The notes beneath the pieces were generated by a model, which saw only the letters and a list, made by a program, of their open reading frames with translations, had not been told where the DNA came from and searched no databases. Made by a program: the position numbers and the translations under genes. From contig JAEINK010000044.1 in NCBI GenBank assembly GCA_016342585.1, forward strand, positions 1 to 41,632: DNA of 41,632 bases, given 5' to 3'. Positions 32,247 through 40,926 of the stretch are shown here, piece after piece; the first letter of the stretch is position 1, and every line of letters begins with the position of its first letter. Source of the stretch: Spirochaetales bacterium (GTDB taxonomy: Bacteria; Spirochaetota; Spirochaetia; UBA9216).

Positions 32247-33230
32247 CTACCGACTGGATTGTTCAATCAGGGCAGATAATACCTTTCCCGCATCGTTAAC
32301 AACCTTGTAATCGGATGTTTTAAAGATTTCCGCATTCTCATCATGGTTAACTGAGATAACAATATCAGCATCGGAAGTACCGCAGACATGATGCGCGGCT
32401 CCGGATATCCCAAAGCCAAGATAAACCTTAGGCCTGACAGACTTCCCACTGGTTCCAATCATAGTATTCTCGTTTATTGTCCACCCTTCATCCAGGGCCG
32501 GCCGGGTACATCCCACAGCGGACCGATCAAAGTTGGAAGCAATTTTATCAAGAAGAGGCCAGCCCTCTTCACCAACACCAAAACCACCACAGACGATTAT
32601 CTCCGCCTTCTCCACCGGAAGCAACCTGGATTCGTTTATCTTTGATTCAACAAGCTCAATCCCCGCTTTGTAGCCATCAAGAGATGAAGCGTGAACTGAA
32701 AAGGTCTCACCGGCTCCTGAGGGGGCATTATCCGGCTGGAAGAGCCCCGGTTTTACCGTGGCAATCTGAGGTTTGTGAGACGGAGTAAGGATCTCTCCCA
32801 GGACCTTCCCGCCGAAGGCGGGCACAACCTGGACAAAAACATCTCCCTCGTCCATCCGAAGATCCATACAGTGGGCGGCAACACCCGTCTTAAGTTTAAC
32901 TCCCAGAGTGGGAGCTATCTCGGTTCCCTCCACGGTCGAACCGACCAGAAATATCTCCGGATCTTCACTTCTGCAAAGCTCCTCAAGAGCCATGGAATAA
33001 CATTCAGGGTTTTCCGAATCAAGAATAGAGTGGGTCAGCTGTATAACCTTATCAGCACCGGAAGCCGCAAGCTCTTTAAGATGCCCTCCATTTCCACCAA
33101 CAAGAACTCCATATAAGAGAACTTCTTCGGACATATTTTCAGATAAGAGATTCGCTCGGGAGAGAAGCTCATAATATACCGGATGAATGGAATCACCGGA
33201 TTTTTCAGCATAAACAAATATCTTCTTCAT
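32247..33230 (-). CDS. etfA: Electron transfer flavoprotein, alpha subunit
   Basis: A 327-residue ETF-alpha. The C-terminal FAD-binding domain is clear: TRPALDEGWTINENTMIGTSG, then VYLGFGISGAAHHVCG and ISVNHDENAEIFKTSDYKVVND, matching the ETF-alpha signature. The N-terminal domain is more divergent. The ATG overlaps the beta-subunit stop as ATGA, with GGGGG 6 nt upstream. It accepts electrons from the acyl-CoA dehydrogenase encoded two genes earlier. No ETF-quinone oxidoreductase is in the window, so the final acceptor is unknown; an electron-bifurcating role is possible in an anaerobe but cannot be read from what I see. Confidence 0.94.
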   Translation of the reverse strand: MKKIFVYAEKSGDSIHPVYYELLSRANLLSENMSEEVLLYGVLVGGNGGHLKELAASGADKVIQLTHSILDSENPECYSMALEELCRSEDPEIFLVGSTVEGTEIAPTLGVKLKTGVAAHCMDLRMDEGDVFVQVVPAFGGKVLGEILTPSHKPQIATVKPGLFQPDNAPSGAGETFSVHASSLDGYKAGIELVESKINESRLLPVEKAEIIVCGGFGVGEEGWPLLDKIASNFDRSAVGCTRPALDEGWTINENTMIGTSGKSVRPKVYLGFGISGAAHHVCGTSDADIVISVNHDENAEIFKTSDYKVVNDAGKVLSALIEQSSR

Positions 33231-34042
33231 CGTTTTCCCCCTGATGTGACTATCCCTGCCCCTTTTATGATTCGCAGGATCTCTTCCGCCGCATCCTCAG
33301 GAGTTCCGTCAATCAATTTACACTCCCTGCTGTTCTCGGGAGCATAGATTGCTCCCGGCTGGGTTGGGGATCCCCCAAGACCGATTTTAACTCTATCCAC
33401 ATCCAGGTCATCGACCCCCCAAACCTCGAGAGGTTTTTTACGGGCCTTCATTACACCGATAGCAGATGTATACCTGGGGACATTAATGTCCCGGGTCACA
33501 CCAATTACCGCCGGAAGCTGCATTCTGAAGAAATTACTTCCGTTTTCCAGTTTCTGCTCAACAAGGAGTGTTTTCTCTCCCTCTACGGTTATTCCACGAA
33601 TAGTGGTAAGGTGGGAATACCCCAGATACTCACCTACCTGGGTGGGAACATGGCCAGTGGCGCCATCAGCACTCTCATTCCCCGCAAGGATTAAGTCAAA
33701 AGCTCCCTCTTTTTTCAGGGCTTCACCGAGCGTATAGGCAGTAACAAGGGTATCAGCCCCACCAAAGGCCCTGTCGGAAACAAGGACTCCCCGGTCTGCA
33801 CCCATGGCAAGAAGTTCCACAATCTTCTCCTTGCCATCAGGTGGAGCCATGGCGAAAATAACAACTTCGCCACCCCCGGCACTTTCACAAATCTTCAGAG
33901 CCTCTTCAACGGCACATCTATCTGCCGGATTCACAATCGAGGGAATCCCCTCCCGATTGAGTCTCTTTGTTTCCGGATCTATGGTAATTCTGTGGTACTC
34001 CTCAGGATTTGGTACCGGTTTAATCAGAACTGCTATTTTCAA
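33227..34042 (-). CDS. etfB: Electron transfer flavoprotein, beta subunit
   Basis: A 271-residue ETF-beta, with KIAVLIKPVPNPEEY at the start, AVEEALKICE, and the signature LAGNESADGATGHVPTQVGEYLGYSHLT that binds the adenine nucleotide. I choose the TTG at 34042: AGGAG is 9 nt upstream and the protein then begins exactly where the family does. An ATG at 34084 would overlap the end of the acyl-CoA dehydrogenase gene and add 14 unrelated residues. Gap to the dehydrogenase stop is 10 bp. Confidence 0.93.
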   Translation of the reverse strand: MKIAVLIKPVPNPEEYHRITIDPETKRLNREGIPSIVNPADRCAVEEALKICESAGGGEVVIFAMAPPDGKEKIVELLAMGADRGVLVSDRAFGGADTLVTAYTLGEALKKEGAFDLILAGNESADGATGHVPTQVGEYLGYSHLTTIRGITVEGEKTLLVEQKLENGSNFFRMQLPAVIGVTRDINVPRYTSAIGVMKARKKPLEVWGVDDLDVDRVKIGLGGSPTQPGAIYAPENSRECKLIDGTPEDAAEEILRIIKGAGIVTSGGKR

Positions 34043-34052
34043 AATGAATCTC

Positions 34053-35210
34053 CTAGGCCTTGAATCCCCGAAGGGTTGCTCCACCGATTATCAGTTTCTG
34101 GATTTCACTTGTACCACCGGAAGAAATACTGGCAAGGGCATCTCGTAAAAATCTTCCTGCCGGGTACTCGTTAATAACACCATAGCCACCCATGAGTTCA
34201 ATTGTTTTCTGAGCACCGGTAACAGCGCGATCGGTTGCAAAATATTTAGCCATGGAAAACTCGGTTACAGCGTTAATTCCACTGTCTTTAAGTGATGCGG
34301 CCCGGTAAAGGAGGAGCCTTGCGGCCTCATAATTCACACGCAGCTCGGCAACATGGAACTGGATAGCCTGAATCCTGGAAAGGGGTTTTCCATAGGTGAT
34401 CCTTTCATTGGAAAATTTAACAGCCTCTTCAATACACCCTCTTAGGATTCCTGTTCCGATGGCAGCCATACTGGCCCTTCCTACTTCGCCGATAGCAGCC
34501 ATTCCCATCGCTGCACCGGAACCAAGGCTACCAAGAATTCTGTCGGAAGAGAGAACAACTTCATCCATCACAAGATCGCCTGTTGTAGAACCTCGAAGAC
34601 CAAGTTTATTCTCTTTTCTACCGGGTGAGAATTTTTCATCATCCTTCTCGAAGATGAAACACGAAAGCTGGGGTCTTCCCCTGTCGTCTTCACCTGTTTT
34701 GGCGGTAATTACAGTAACATCCGCCGTGTGGGAGTTGGTGATAAAACACTTTCGCCCTGTCACAGTCCAGCTTCCGTCACTCTCTATCGCCGCAGTTTTC
34801 TGACCCATAAAGTCGGATCCGCCTCCCGGTTCGGTTACGGCAAGACCACAGATTTTTGTTCCGGCACATAGCTCTGGAAGGTATTTTTTCTTCTGCGCAT
34901 CTGTTCCATGTTCGAGGATTGGAGCCATTCCAAGGTGGTGAGTAAAAAGTGCGATCGCAAGACCAGCCGAATATCGGGCAATCTCCTCGATGACCATGAT
35001 CCTCTCGGTATGACCAAGACCGGCACCGCCGAACTCTTCCGGAACAAAGATTCCTGTCATTCCAACTTCACCCATTTTGGGGAAAAGCTCTACGGGACAA
35101 ATATCTTTTTCGTCCCACTCTGCAGCCTTGGGTGCAATTTCGGCTTCAATAAACTCTCTGAAGGCTCCTCTAAGCATTTCCTGATCTTCTGTAAATGTAA
35201 AATCAATCAT
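34053..35210 (-). CDS. Acyl-CoA dehydrogenase with atypical catalytic-base position
   Basis: A 385-residue FAD-dependent acyl-CoA dehydrogenase of normal length. CGLAVTEPGGGSDFMG and KCFITNS are the flavin signatures; the C-terminal ELMGGYGVINEYPAGRFLRDA is well conserved. The catalytic glutamate normally found in YEGTSEIQ is replaced: the sequence reads SSGGTSEIQ, with G365 at that place. Isovaleryl-CoA dehydrogenase also lacks it and uses a glutamate in DLER; here the matching segment is EVGR (E242), so that residue is not exactly conserved either. ATG 35210 has CAGGAG 7 nt upstream. It should oxidise the acyl-CoA made by the 2-oxoacid dehydrogenase and pass electrons to ETF. Confidence 0.93.
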   Translation of the reverse strand: MIDFTFTEDQEMLRGAFREFIEAEIAPKAAEWDEKDICPVELFPKMGEVGMTGIFVPEEFGGAGLGHTERIMVIEEIARYSAGLAIALFTHHLGMAPILEHGTDAQKKKYLPELCAGTKICGLAVTEPGGGSDFMGQKTAAIESDGSWTVTGRKCFITNSHTADVTVITAKTGEDDRGRPQLSCFIFEKDDEKFSPGRKENKLGLRGSTTGDLVMDEVVLSSDRILGSLGSGAAMGMAAIGEVGRASMAAIGTGILRGCIEEAVKFSNERITYGKPLSRIQAIQFHVAELRVNYEAARLLLYRAASLKDSGINAVTEFSMAKYFATDRAVTGAQKTIELMGGYGVINEYPAGRFLRDALASISSGGTSEIQKLIIGGATLRGFKA

Positions 35211-35223
35211 AAAATTCTCCTGT

Positions 35224-36003
35224 TTATTTGCCCTTGAAAGAGGCGTTTCGTTTTTCAAGAAAAGCAGCCATGCCTTCCTTCTGATCCTCTGTAGCAAAGG
35301 TCAGTCCAAAATATTCTGCTTCCATTCCAAGGGCAGAGTTAATATCGATTTCGTATCCTGCATCAATGGCTTTTTTGGCCAATCGTACACCAACACTCCC
35401 TTTAGAGAGGATTGTTACAAGCAGCTTCTCAGCCACTTCCATAAGGGATTCAGGGGAAGTAAGCCTCTCTACAAGTCCGATACGAAGAGCCTCGGCTCCG
35501 TCGATCATCTCGGCAGAGAGGATCAGGTATTTGGCCATTCCTTTTCCAACCAGACGGGACAAACGCTGGGTTCCGCCGAAACCAGGAAGGATTCCCAAAT
35601 TCACCTCGGGCTGACCGAACTTCGCTTTCTCGGATGCGACACGAATATCACAGGCTATGGCGAGCTCACACCCGCCTCCAAGGGCAAATCCGTTCACCGC
35701 AGCTATTACCGGTTTTGATAGCGATTCTATCCTGCTCATGGTCCTCTGACCGAGTTCAGCCATCTTTCGTCCCTCGAAGAGATTCATATCCTTCATCTGA
35801 CTGATGTCTGCACCGGCTACAAAGGCACGCCCTTCACCTGTCACAATAGCACCGGCCACCGAATCATCTTCCTCGATCATGGAGAAAACCTGATAGAGTT
35901 CCTCAAGGACCTCCTGATTCAAGGCATTGAGCGCCTTGGGGCGATCTATTGTTATGATCACATAATTATCTTTCTTCTCAAATTTAATTGTATTGTATGC
36001 CAT
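35224..36003 (-). CDS. Enoyl-CoA hydratase (crotonase family)
   Basis: A 259-residue crotonase. NGFALGGGCELAIACD and FGQPEVNLGILPGFGGTQRLSRLVG carry E113 and E133, spaced as the two catalytic glutamates of rat enoyl-CoA hydratase (E144/E164), so hydration of a 2-enoyl-CoA is likely. AGADI forms the oxyanion-hole strand. It lies 10 bp after the E3 gene and 13 bp before the acyl-CoA dehydrogenase gene. No 3-hydroxyacyl-CoA dehydrogenase or thiolase is encoded beside it, so the pathway stops at a 3-hydroxyacyl-CoA within this operon. Confidence 0.94.
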   Translation of the reverse strand: MAYNTIKFEKKDNYVIITIDRPKALNALNQEVLEELYQVFSMIEEDDSVAGAIVTGEGRAFVAGADISQMKDMNLFEGRKMAELGQRTMSRIESLSKPVIAAVNGFALGGGCELAIACDIRVASEKAKFGQPEVNLGILPGFGGTQRLSRLVGKGMAKYLILSAEMIDGAEALRIGLVERLTSPESLMEVAEKLLVTILSKGSVGVRLAKKAIDAGYEIDINSALGMEAEYFGLTFATEDQKEGMAAFLEKRNASFKGK

Positions 36004-36013
36004 AACTCTCTCC

Positions 36014-37684
36014 TTATATGTGAACAGCCATTCCGGCTACATCTCCAGCAGCTTCCATTATTGCCTCCGAAATGGTCGGGTGAGCATGGATTATCTTCGC
36101 AAGCTCTTCGGCGGTAGTCTCAAACGACATGGCTGCTGCTGCCTCGGCGATTAGGTTAACCGCGTTGGCACCAACAATATGCACGCCGATGACTTCATCC
36201 CAGCGGCTGTCGGTCAGAACCTTTACAAAACCACCGGTTTCACCTTCGGCCAGAGCCTTACCCGAAGCCTGAAAAGGAAAGCGTCCCTCTTTAACAGGAA
36301 TACCGCACCTGTCGGCCTCTTCTCTGGTTAACCCCACCCATGCAGCCTCAGGGTTGGTAAAGATACATGACGGAACGAGATCCTCATTTATTGGTTTACC
36401 CTTCATTCCGAAGAGGCCCTCCGAAACCGCAACCCCCTGGGCACTGGCAAGATGAGCAAGCTGTATTCCTCCGGTAATATCACCGATGGCATAAACCGAA
36501 TCGACCGATGTCTTTAAATCTTCATCAACGGTGATCCAGCCCCTTTCACCTCTTAAAATTTCAATTCCAGGCTTAAAATCCGCCGGAAGAGTTCTTCCCA
36601 CGGCTACAAGAACCGCATCGCATCCGACTTCGGTTCCATCCGAAAGAAGAGCCTTTCGGTTTCCAACAGTTTTAACAGTTCTTCCGCAATAGAAATTAAT
36701 CCCTGAATCGGTCAATGATTTCTTGAGTGATGCCCTGATCTCTCCGTCGGCGGGAGGAAGAATATCATCGGCAAGTTCAACAATCGAGGTTCCAACGCCA
36801 AAGGATGCAAATATGGAAGCCATCTCAAGGCCGATTACACCACCACCCACAACAAGCAGGTTCTCTGGCAGAGCCTCTATAGAAAGGAGTTCTTCCGCCG
36901 AATATACGGGGGTCTTATCTGTCACATCCACGGGAACCTTGGCAGACACACTTCCTGCCGCAATAACTATGTTCTTAACATTGAAACTCTTTCCATTGGC
37001 GCTTATCGAATGAGCCGAAGCAACTTCAGCATAGGCTTTAACAACTTCAACTTTATTCTTTTTAAGAAGAGAGGCGACACCACCCACAAGTTTGGAGACA
37101 ACGCCAGCCTTCCTCTTCTGTATTTTTAGCCAGTCGAAGGATGGTTTGGAGACGGTAATGCCGAACTCTTCTACGTTTGCAATGCTTTTCCAGAGTTCCG
37201 CGTTTTTAACAAGAGTCTTTGTGGGAATGCATCCCCTGTTCAAACAGACCCCGCCAATATCCTCTTTTTCAAAAAGAACGACTTTAGCTCCCAGCTGAGC
37301 AGACCTGATTGCACAGACATACCCCCCGGGTCCACCGCCGATAACCGCAAGATCCCAGTCATAACTGCCAGAATCAACTGAAGGAGTAGCGGGAGCCTTG
37401 GAAGATACTCCACAGCTCACCGGGGGAGGAGGAGGAACTTCACCCTCCTTACCCACATACATGATCGGTTCGTTAACCTTGATCGTATCACCGGGTTCGG
37501 CATAGAACTCAAGCACAACGCCTTTACCGGCCGTATTATCTACCTCAAGATTAACCTTCCCGGTCTCAACTTCGACAACAAGATCACCTTTACCTACTTT
37601 ATCACCCTTGTTGACCATCCAGGAGACAATGACTCCCTCCTCCATGGACATGTCCAGCTTGGGCATTAACATAAATTTTCCCAT
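36014..37684 (-). CDS. lpdA: Dihydrolipoyl dehydrogenase (E3) with N-terminal lipoyl domain
   Basis: A 556-residue fusion. Residues 1-80 are a lipoyl domain with K43 in VEVETGKVNLEV as the lipoylation site; residues 84-107 are a proline/alanine-rich linker; the rest is a complete E3. FAD motif GGGPGGYV (117-123), redox disulfide C147/C152 in GGVCLNRGCIPTK, NAD motif VVGGGVIGLEMAS and the catalytic HPTISE (H535, E540) are all present. E3s with lipoyl domains are known, but here this is the only lipoyl domain of the complex, because the E2 gene next to it has none. It must therefore both carry the acyl group between E1 and E2 and reoxidise itself. Confidence 0.95.
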   Translation of the reverse strand: MGKFMLMPKLDMSMEEGVIVSWMVNKGDKVGKGDLVVEVETGKVNLEVDNTAGKGVVLEFYAEPGDTIKVNEPIMYVGKEGEVPPPPPVSCGVSSKAPATPSVDSGSYDWDLAVIGGGPGGYVCAIRSAQLGAKVVLFEKEDIGGVCLNRGCIPTKTLVKNAELWKSIANVEEFGITVSKPSFDWLKIQKRKAGVVSKLVGGVASLLKKNKVEVVKAYAEVASAHSISANGKSFNVKNIVIAAGSVSAKVPVDVTDKTPVYSAEELLSIEALPENLLVVGGGVIGLEMASIFASFGVGTSIVELADDILPPADGEIRASLKKSLTDSGINFYCGRTVKTVGNRKALLSDGTEVGCDAVLVAVGRTLPADFKPGIEILRGERGWITVDEDLKTSVDSVYAIGDITGGIQLAHLASAQGVAVSEGLFGMKGKPINEDLVPSCIFTNPEAAWVGLTREEADRCGIPVKEGRFPFQASGKALAEGETGGFVKVLTDSRWDEVIGVHIVGANAVNLIAEAAAAMSFETTAEELAKIIHAHPTISEAIMEAAGDVAGMAVHI

Positions 37685-37686
37685 AT

Positions 37687-38742
37687 TTAGTTCTCCGTTT
37701 TCTCAACAAGCACAACCCAGGGGTTTAATAACATCTCCTCCAGGGTCTTAAGGAATTTAGCACCTTCAATTCCATCGATAATTCTATGATCCAGGGTAAG
37801 ACTGAAACCCGTCATTGTTCGGATAACTATCTCATCATTTACAACAACAGCCTTCTTCGAGGTCCTGGAAATTCCCAGAATCCCACCCTCGGGGGTATTA
37901 ATAATGGGGGTAGAAAAATCCACAGGGAAATTTCCAAGATTGCTGATCGAAAAGGTTGCCCCCCTGTATTCGGCAGGAGACAATTTACCCTCCCTGGCCC
38001 GACCTACAAGATCACTTGCCGTTCTGCTGATCATTCCAAGGGAAAGCTTCTCTGCATCCCTGATTACCGGAACGATCAGCCCGTCATCGAGAGCAACCGC
38101 CACCCCCATATGAACATCCTTGAACCGGTATATCTTATCTTCCCTGAGGGAAGCATTAAGCAGAGGATGTTCCATCAAAGCCAGGGCAACGATCTTCACC
38201 ATCACGTCGGTAAAAGTAAGCCTCCCGCCGCCAAACTTTGAAAAGCCTTCCTTCGCCTGGGAAAGAAAATTAAAAAGCACCGTCGTATCCAGCTCTGCAC
38301 ACATGGTATACTGAGGCTGGGTGTGCATGGAATTCAGCATATTCTCGGTAATAATCTTCCGCATCCCCTTCAAGGGGATAATCTCAGCACTCTCCTCGAA
38401 GAAACCCGAAGCAAGTCCAACACCAATAGCGGAATCGGCCGAAGAGGAAGCATCGGCTGCCTGCATACCATCCACATAAAGCTGAACATCGGATTTCTTA
38501 AGCCTGCTTCCCCGGGAAGCGATGTCGGAAGTATCGATTCCGTAATAAGCCGCCATACCTTCGGCTGCCGGAGTAATTTTAAGAGTTTTTCCCGACAGAG
38601 ACTTTTGGCCCTCTGAAGCATCAACAGGAATATCCCGAAGAGATACACTGCCGTACTCTCCGGTTCCAGTGATGCGAGCCAGATCAATACCGAGTTCAAG
38701 AGCTTTCTTTCTTGCCGCCGGAGTGGCCGGGATCCTTATCAT
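37687..38742 (-). CDS. 2-oxoacid dehydrogenase E2 acyltransferase lacking a lipoyl domain
   Basis: A 351-residue E2. There is no lipoyl domain. Residues 4-38 (ATPAARKKALELGIDLARITGTG) form a peripheral-subunit-binding domain; residues 54-90 (ITPAAEGMAAYYGID...LKKSDV) look like a second, divergent one. From about 118 follows the catalytic core, with LTLDHRIIDG carrying H319 and D323. The start is fixed by the ATGA overlap with the E1-beta stop, and no lipoyl-like sequence lies upstream in any frame because E1-beta occupies it. The lipoyl domain is instead on the E3 encoded 2 bp downstream. The transferred acyl group is unknown. Confidence 0.92.
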   Translation of the reverse strand: MIRIPATPAARKKALELGIDLARITGTGEYGSVSLRDIPVDASEGQKSLSGKTLKITPAAEGMAAYYGIDTSDIASRGSRLKKSDVQLYVDGMQAADASSSADSAIGVGLASGFFEESAEIIPLKGMRKIITENMLNSMHTQPQYTMCAELDTTVLFNFLSQAKEGFSKFGGGRLTFTDVMVKIVALALMEHPLLNASLREDKIYRFKDVHMGVAVALDDGLIVPVIRDAEKLSLGMISRTASDLVGRAREGKLSPAEYRGATFSISNLGNFPVDFSTPIINTPEGGILGISRTSKKAVVVNDEIVIRTMTGFSLTLDHRIIDGIEGAKFLKTLEEMLLNPWVVLVEKTEN

Positions 38743-39731
38743 TCTCCCCCGCCTTTGCTGAGAATCTTCTTAACAGCGGCAATAACCTTGGGCTCGTCCG
38801 GAACTATCTGCTTTTCAAGAGTGGGACTGTAGGGAATCGGAGACTCCGTACCACCAAGACGCATTACGGGAGCATCAAGATAGTAGAAAGCTTCGCTCTC
38901 ATTTATGGAAGAGACGATCTCTCCACCGAAACCACCAAATTTGGGAGCCTCATGAACTACGATAGCTCTGGTGGTTTTCTTCACAGACTGGGCGATTGTT
39001 TCAACATCAAGGGGTTTAATTGTTCTGATATCGACTACTTCTACGGAGAGCCCCTCCTTCTCAAGTTGTTCCGCCGCGGCCATACAGATCGGGAGCATCC
39101 TTGAGTAGGTAATCAGTGAAACATCTGATCCCGATTTCTTTATATCAGCCTTACCAATCTCGATGGTGTAGTCCCCTTCTGGAACTTCACCCCTGGTACG
39201 GTAAAGAAGTTTATTTTCAAAGAAAAGTACGGGATCATTGTCCCTGATTGCTGCCTTTAAGAGGCCTTTGGCATCGTAGGCCGTTCCCGGATATATAATC
39301 TTAAGCCCGGGAGTATTGGCAAACATGGACTCAAGACTCTGGGAGTGCTGAGCGGCAGCACCGGTTCCTGAACCAAAAGGAGTCCGGAGAACCATGGGTG
39401 CCCCCACCTGGCCACCCGACATAAACCGGTATTTAGCCGCATGGTTTATCATTCCATCCGAGGCAAGAGTTACAAAGTCTCCAAACATCAGTTCAACTAT
39501 AGGCCTTGAACCCATTAAGGCAGCACCGAAGGCAGCATCTATAAAGCCCTCCTCGGAAATAGGAGTCTCAAGAACCCTGTCCGGACCGAATTCCTTAAGC
39601 ATCCCTCTGGAAGCACCAAAACAGCCCCCGTACAACCCAATATCTTCACCCATTAAAAAGACTGACTTATCCCTGCGCATCTCTTCCGACATGGCATCAT
39701 TAACAGCCTGTAAAAACGTAATTTCAGCCAT
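38739..39731 (-). CDS. 2-oxoacid dehydrogenase E1 component, beta subunit
   Basis: A 330-residue E1-beta of the pyruvate/acetoin/branched-chain family. TPISEEGFIDAAFGAALMG carries the thiamine-activating glutamate, QHSQSLESMFANTPGLKIIYPG is the conserved phosphorylation-independent loop region, and HEAPKFGGFGGEI lies near the C-terminus. It starts 2 bp after the alpha gene. The set is most like acetoin dehydrogenase or branched-chain types, but the following beta-oxidation genes point to a C3 or longer acyl product. Confidence 0.93.
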   Translation of the reverse strand: MAEITFLQAVNDAMSEEMRRDKSVFLMGEDIGLYGGCFGASRGMLKEFGPDRVLETPISEEGFIDAAFGAALMGSRPIVELMFGDFVTLASDGMINHAAKYRFMSGGQVGAPMVLRTPFGSGTGAAAQHSQSLESMFANTPGLKIIYPGTAYDAKGLLKAAIRDNDPVLFFENKLLYRTRGEVPEGDYTIEIGKADIKKSGSDVSLITYSRMLPICMAAAEQLEKEGLSVEVVDIRTIKPLDVETIAQSVKKTTRAIVVHEAPKFGGFGGEIVSSINESEAFYYLDAPVMRLGGTESPIPYSPTLEKQIVPDEPKVIAAVKKILSKGGGE

Positions 39732-39733
39732 AT

Positions 39734-40708
39734 CTATACCTGTTCCCCGGTCACATAACTTAATGCTTCTTCCAGAGAAATCGGACTCTTCTGCCGGCAG
39801 AGCTCCACCATCTCATCCAACTCCTCTTCTATCTTCTCATCCATCTTCTCAAATCCAGCTTCGGTAATGAAACCCGCTTCAATACATTTATTTTTGAAAC
39901 CAAGAATAGGACACCTTTCCTTCCATTCTGCTTCCTCATCCTTTGTCCGGTACTCCCTTCGATCAGACTTGGAATGGCCAAGCCATCTGTAGGTCTTGGC
40001 TTCAACAAGTACGGGTCCACCGCCGTTTCTCATGGATTCGGTAAGCTCCTTGATGGTGTAATAAACCTCGAGAACATCATTGCCATCGATGATCCTCGAT
40101 TCCATTCCATAGGAGGCCGCCCTGTCAGCAATATCTTCAACTGCTACAGCGTATTTTGCAGGCACAGACATGCCGTACAAGTTGTTCTCACATACAAAAA
40201 TGATAGGAAGCTTCCAGATAGCAGCCATATTGAGGGCCTCATGAAAGGTTCCTCTATTACTTGCCGCGTCTCCGAAAATGGGAACGACAACAGAGTTCTG
40301 TCCCTGCTGTTTCAAAGAAAGAGCCATTCCAACAGCCATGGGTATGGCGCTTCCAACTATTCCCGAACTTCCCATATTGCAGTGTTCGGTATCAATGATA
40401 TGCATCGAACCGCCCATTCCTTTACACACACCGTCTTCGGTGGCAAAAAGCTCGGACATAATCTGATAGGGTGTTGCCCCTTTTGCTATACAGTGACCGT
40501 GACCTCGATGATTGGGCAGGATCCAATCATCATCTGCCAGGGCAGCACTCAAACCGCCATGCATTGCTTCCTGACCGATACCTAGGTGGGTAGTCCCGTG
40601 AATCTGGCCCTGCATGAACATCTCATTCACCTTCTCTTCGAAGCGCCTGGAGACTAACATCAGCCTCAGGGTTTCGAGAGATTTCTTCTTTCCAAACATG
40701 GTTTTCAT
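39734..40708 (-). CDS. 2-oxoacid dehydrogenase E1 component, alpha subunit
   Basis: A 324-residue E1-alpha. HGTTHLGIGQEA, LPNHRGHGHCIAKG and KGMGGSMHIID follow the acetoin dehydrogenase/pyruvate dehydrogenase pattern. The thiamine-diphosphate motif reads GDAASNRGTFHEALNMAAIWKLP... ending ENN, with Ala in place of the last Gly of GDG. First gene of the eight-gene operon; AGAGGG is 5 nt upstream of ATG 40708, and the ATG at 40699 is an alternative. It decarboxylates the 2-oxoacid and passes the acyl group to the lipoyl domain. Confidence 0.93.
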   Translation of the reverse strand: MKTMFGKKKSLETLRLMLVSRRFEEKVNEMFMQGQIHGTTHLGIGQEAMHGGLSAALADDDWILPNHRGHGHCIAKGATPYQIMSELFATEDGVCKGMGGSMHIIDTEHCNMGSSGIVGSAIPMAVGMALSLKQQGQNSVVVPIFGDAASNRGTFHEALNMAAIWKLPIIFVCENNLYGMSVPAKYAVAVEDIADRAASYGMESRIIDGNDVLEVYYTIKELTESMRNGGGPVLVEAKTYRWLGHSKSDRREYRTKDEEAEWKERCPILGFKNKCIEAGFITEAGFEKMDEKIEEELDEMVELCRQKSPISLEEALSYVTGEQV

Positions 40709-40926
40709 TTATCCCTCTGTTATTATGGTTATCACACCAAAATGGCGTTACATATGCTCACTTATATTACTTTTGTAACTTTAGGATAAAAGACAACGAT
40801 AAAAAGATCAAGAACAAAGCGAGAAATTTATAGATTTAATTAGTGCCCCAAAGCCTGTTGATCTGAAGCAGGAGCACAAATTCCCCGGTATTCCTTATTA
40901 AGAAACAAATTAGTAAGGAGTATCGT
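40709..40926. promoter_or_regulatory. Divergent intergenic region before the 2-oxoacid dehydrogenase operon
   Basis: 218 bp between the E1-alpha gene (minus) and the transposase-like gene (plus). A weak minus-strand promoter candidate is TTGATC with TATCCT 17 bp on (40780-40810). GTTAC and GTAAC repeats 23 bp apart lie between it and the gene. GTGC..CCTG / CAGG..GCAC (40843-40877) is a nested inverted repeat that might be near an insertion-element end. None is strong. Confidence 0.3.

Noticed and set aside
37687..38742. E2 as a truncated gene that lost its lipoyl domain by a frameshift
   Set aside because: The upstream bases are fully used by an intact E1-beta with a normal ATGA overlap, so no hidden lipoyl sequence exists there.
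40743..40780. GTTAC...GTAAC repeat before the E1-alpha gene as an operator
   Set aside because: Five-base arms far apart in AT-rich sequence; too weak.
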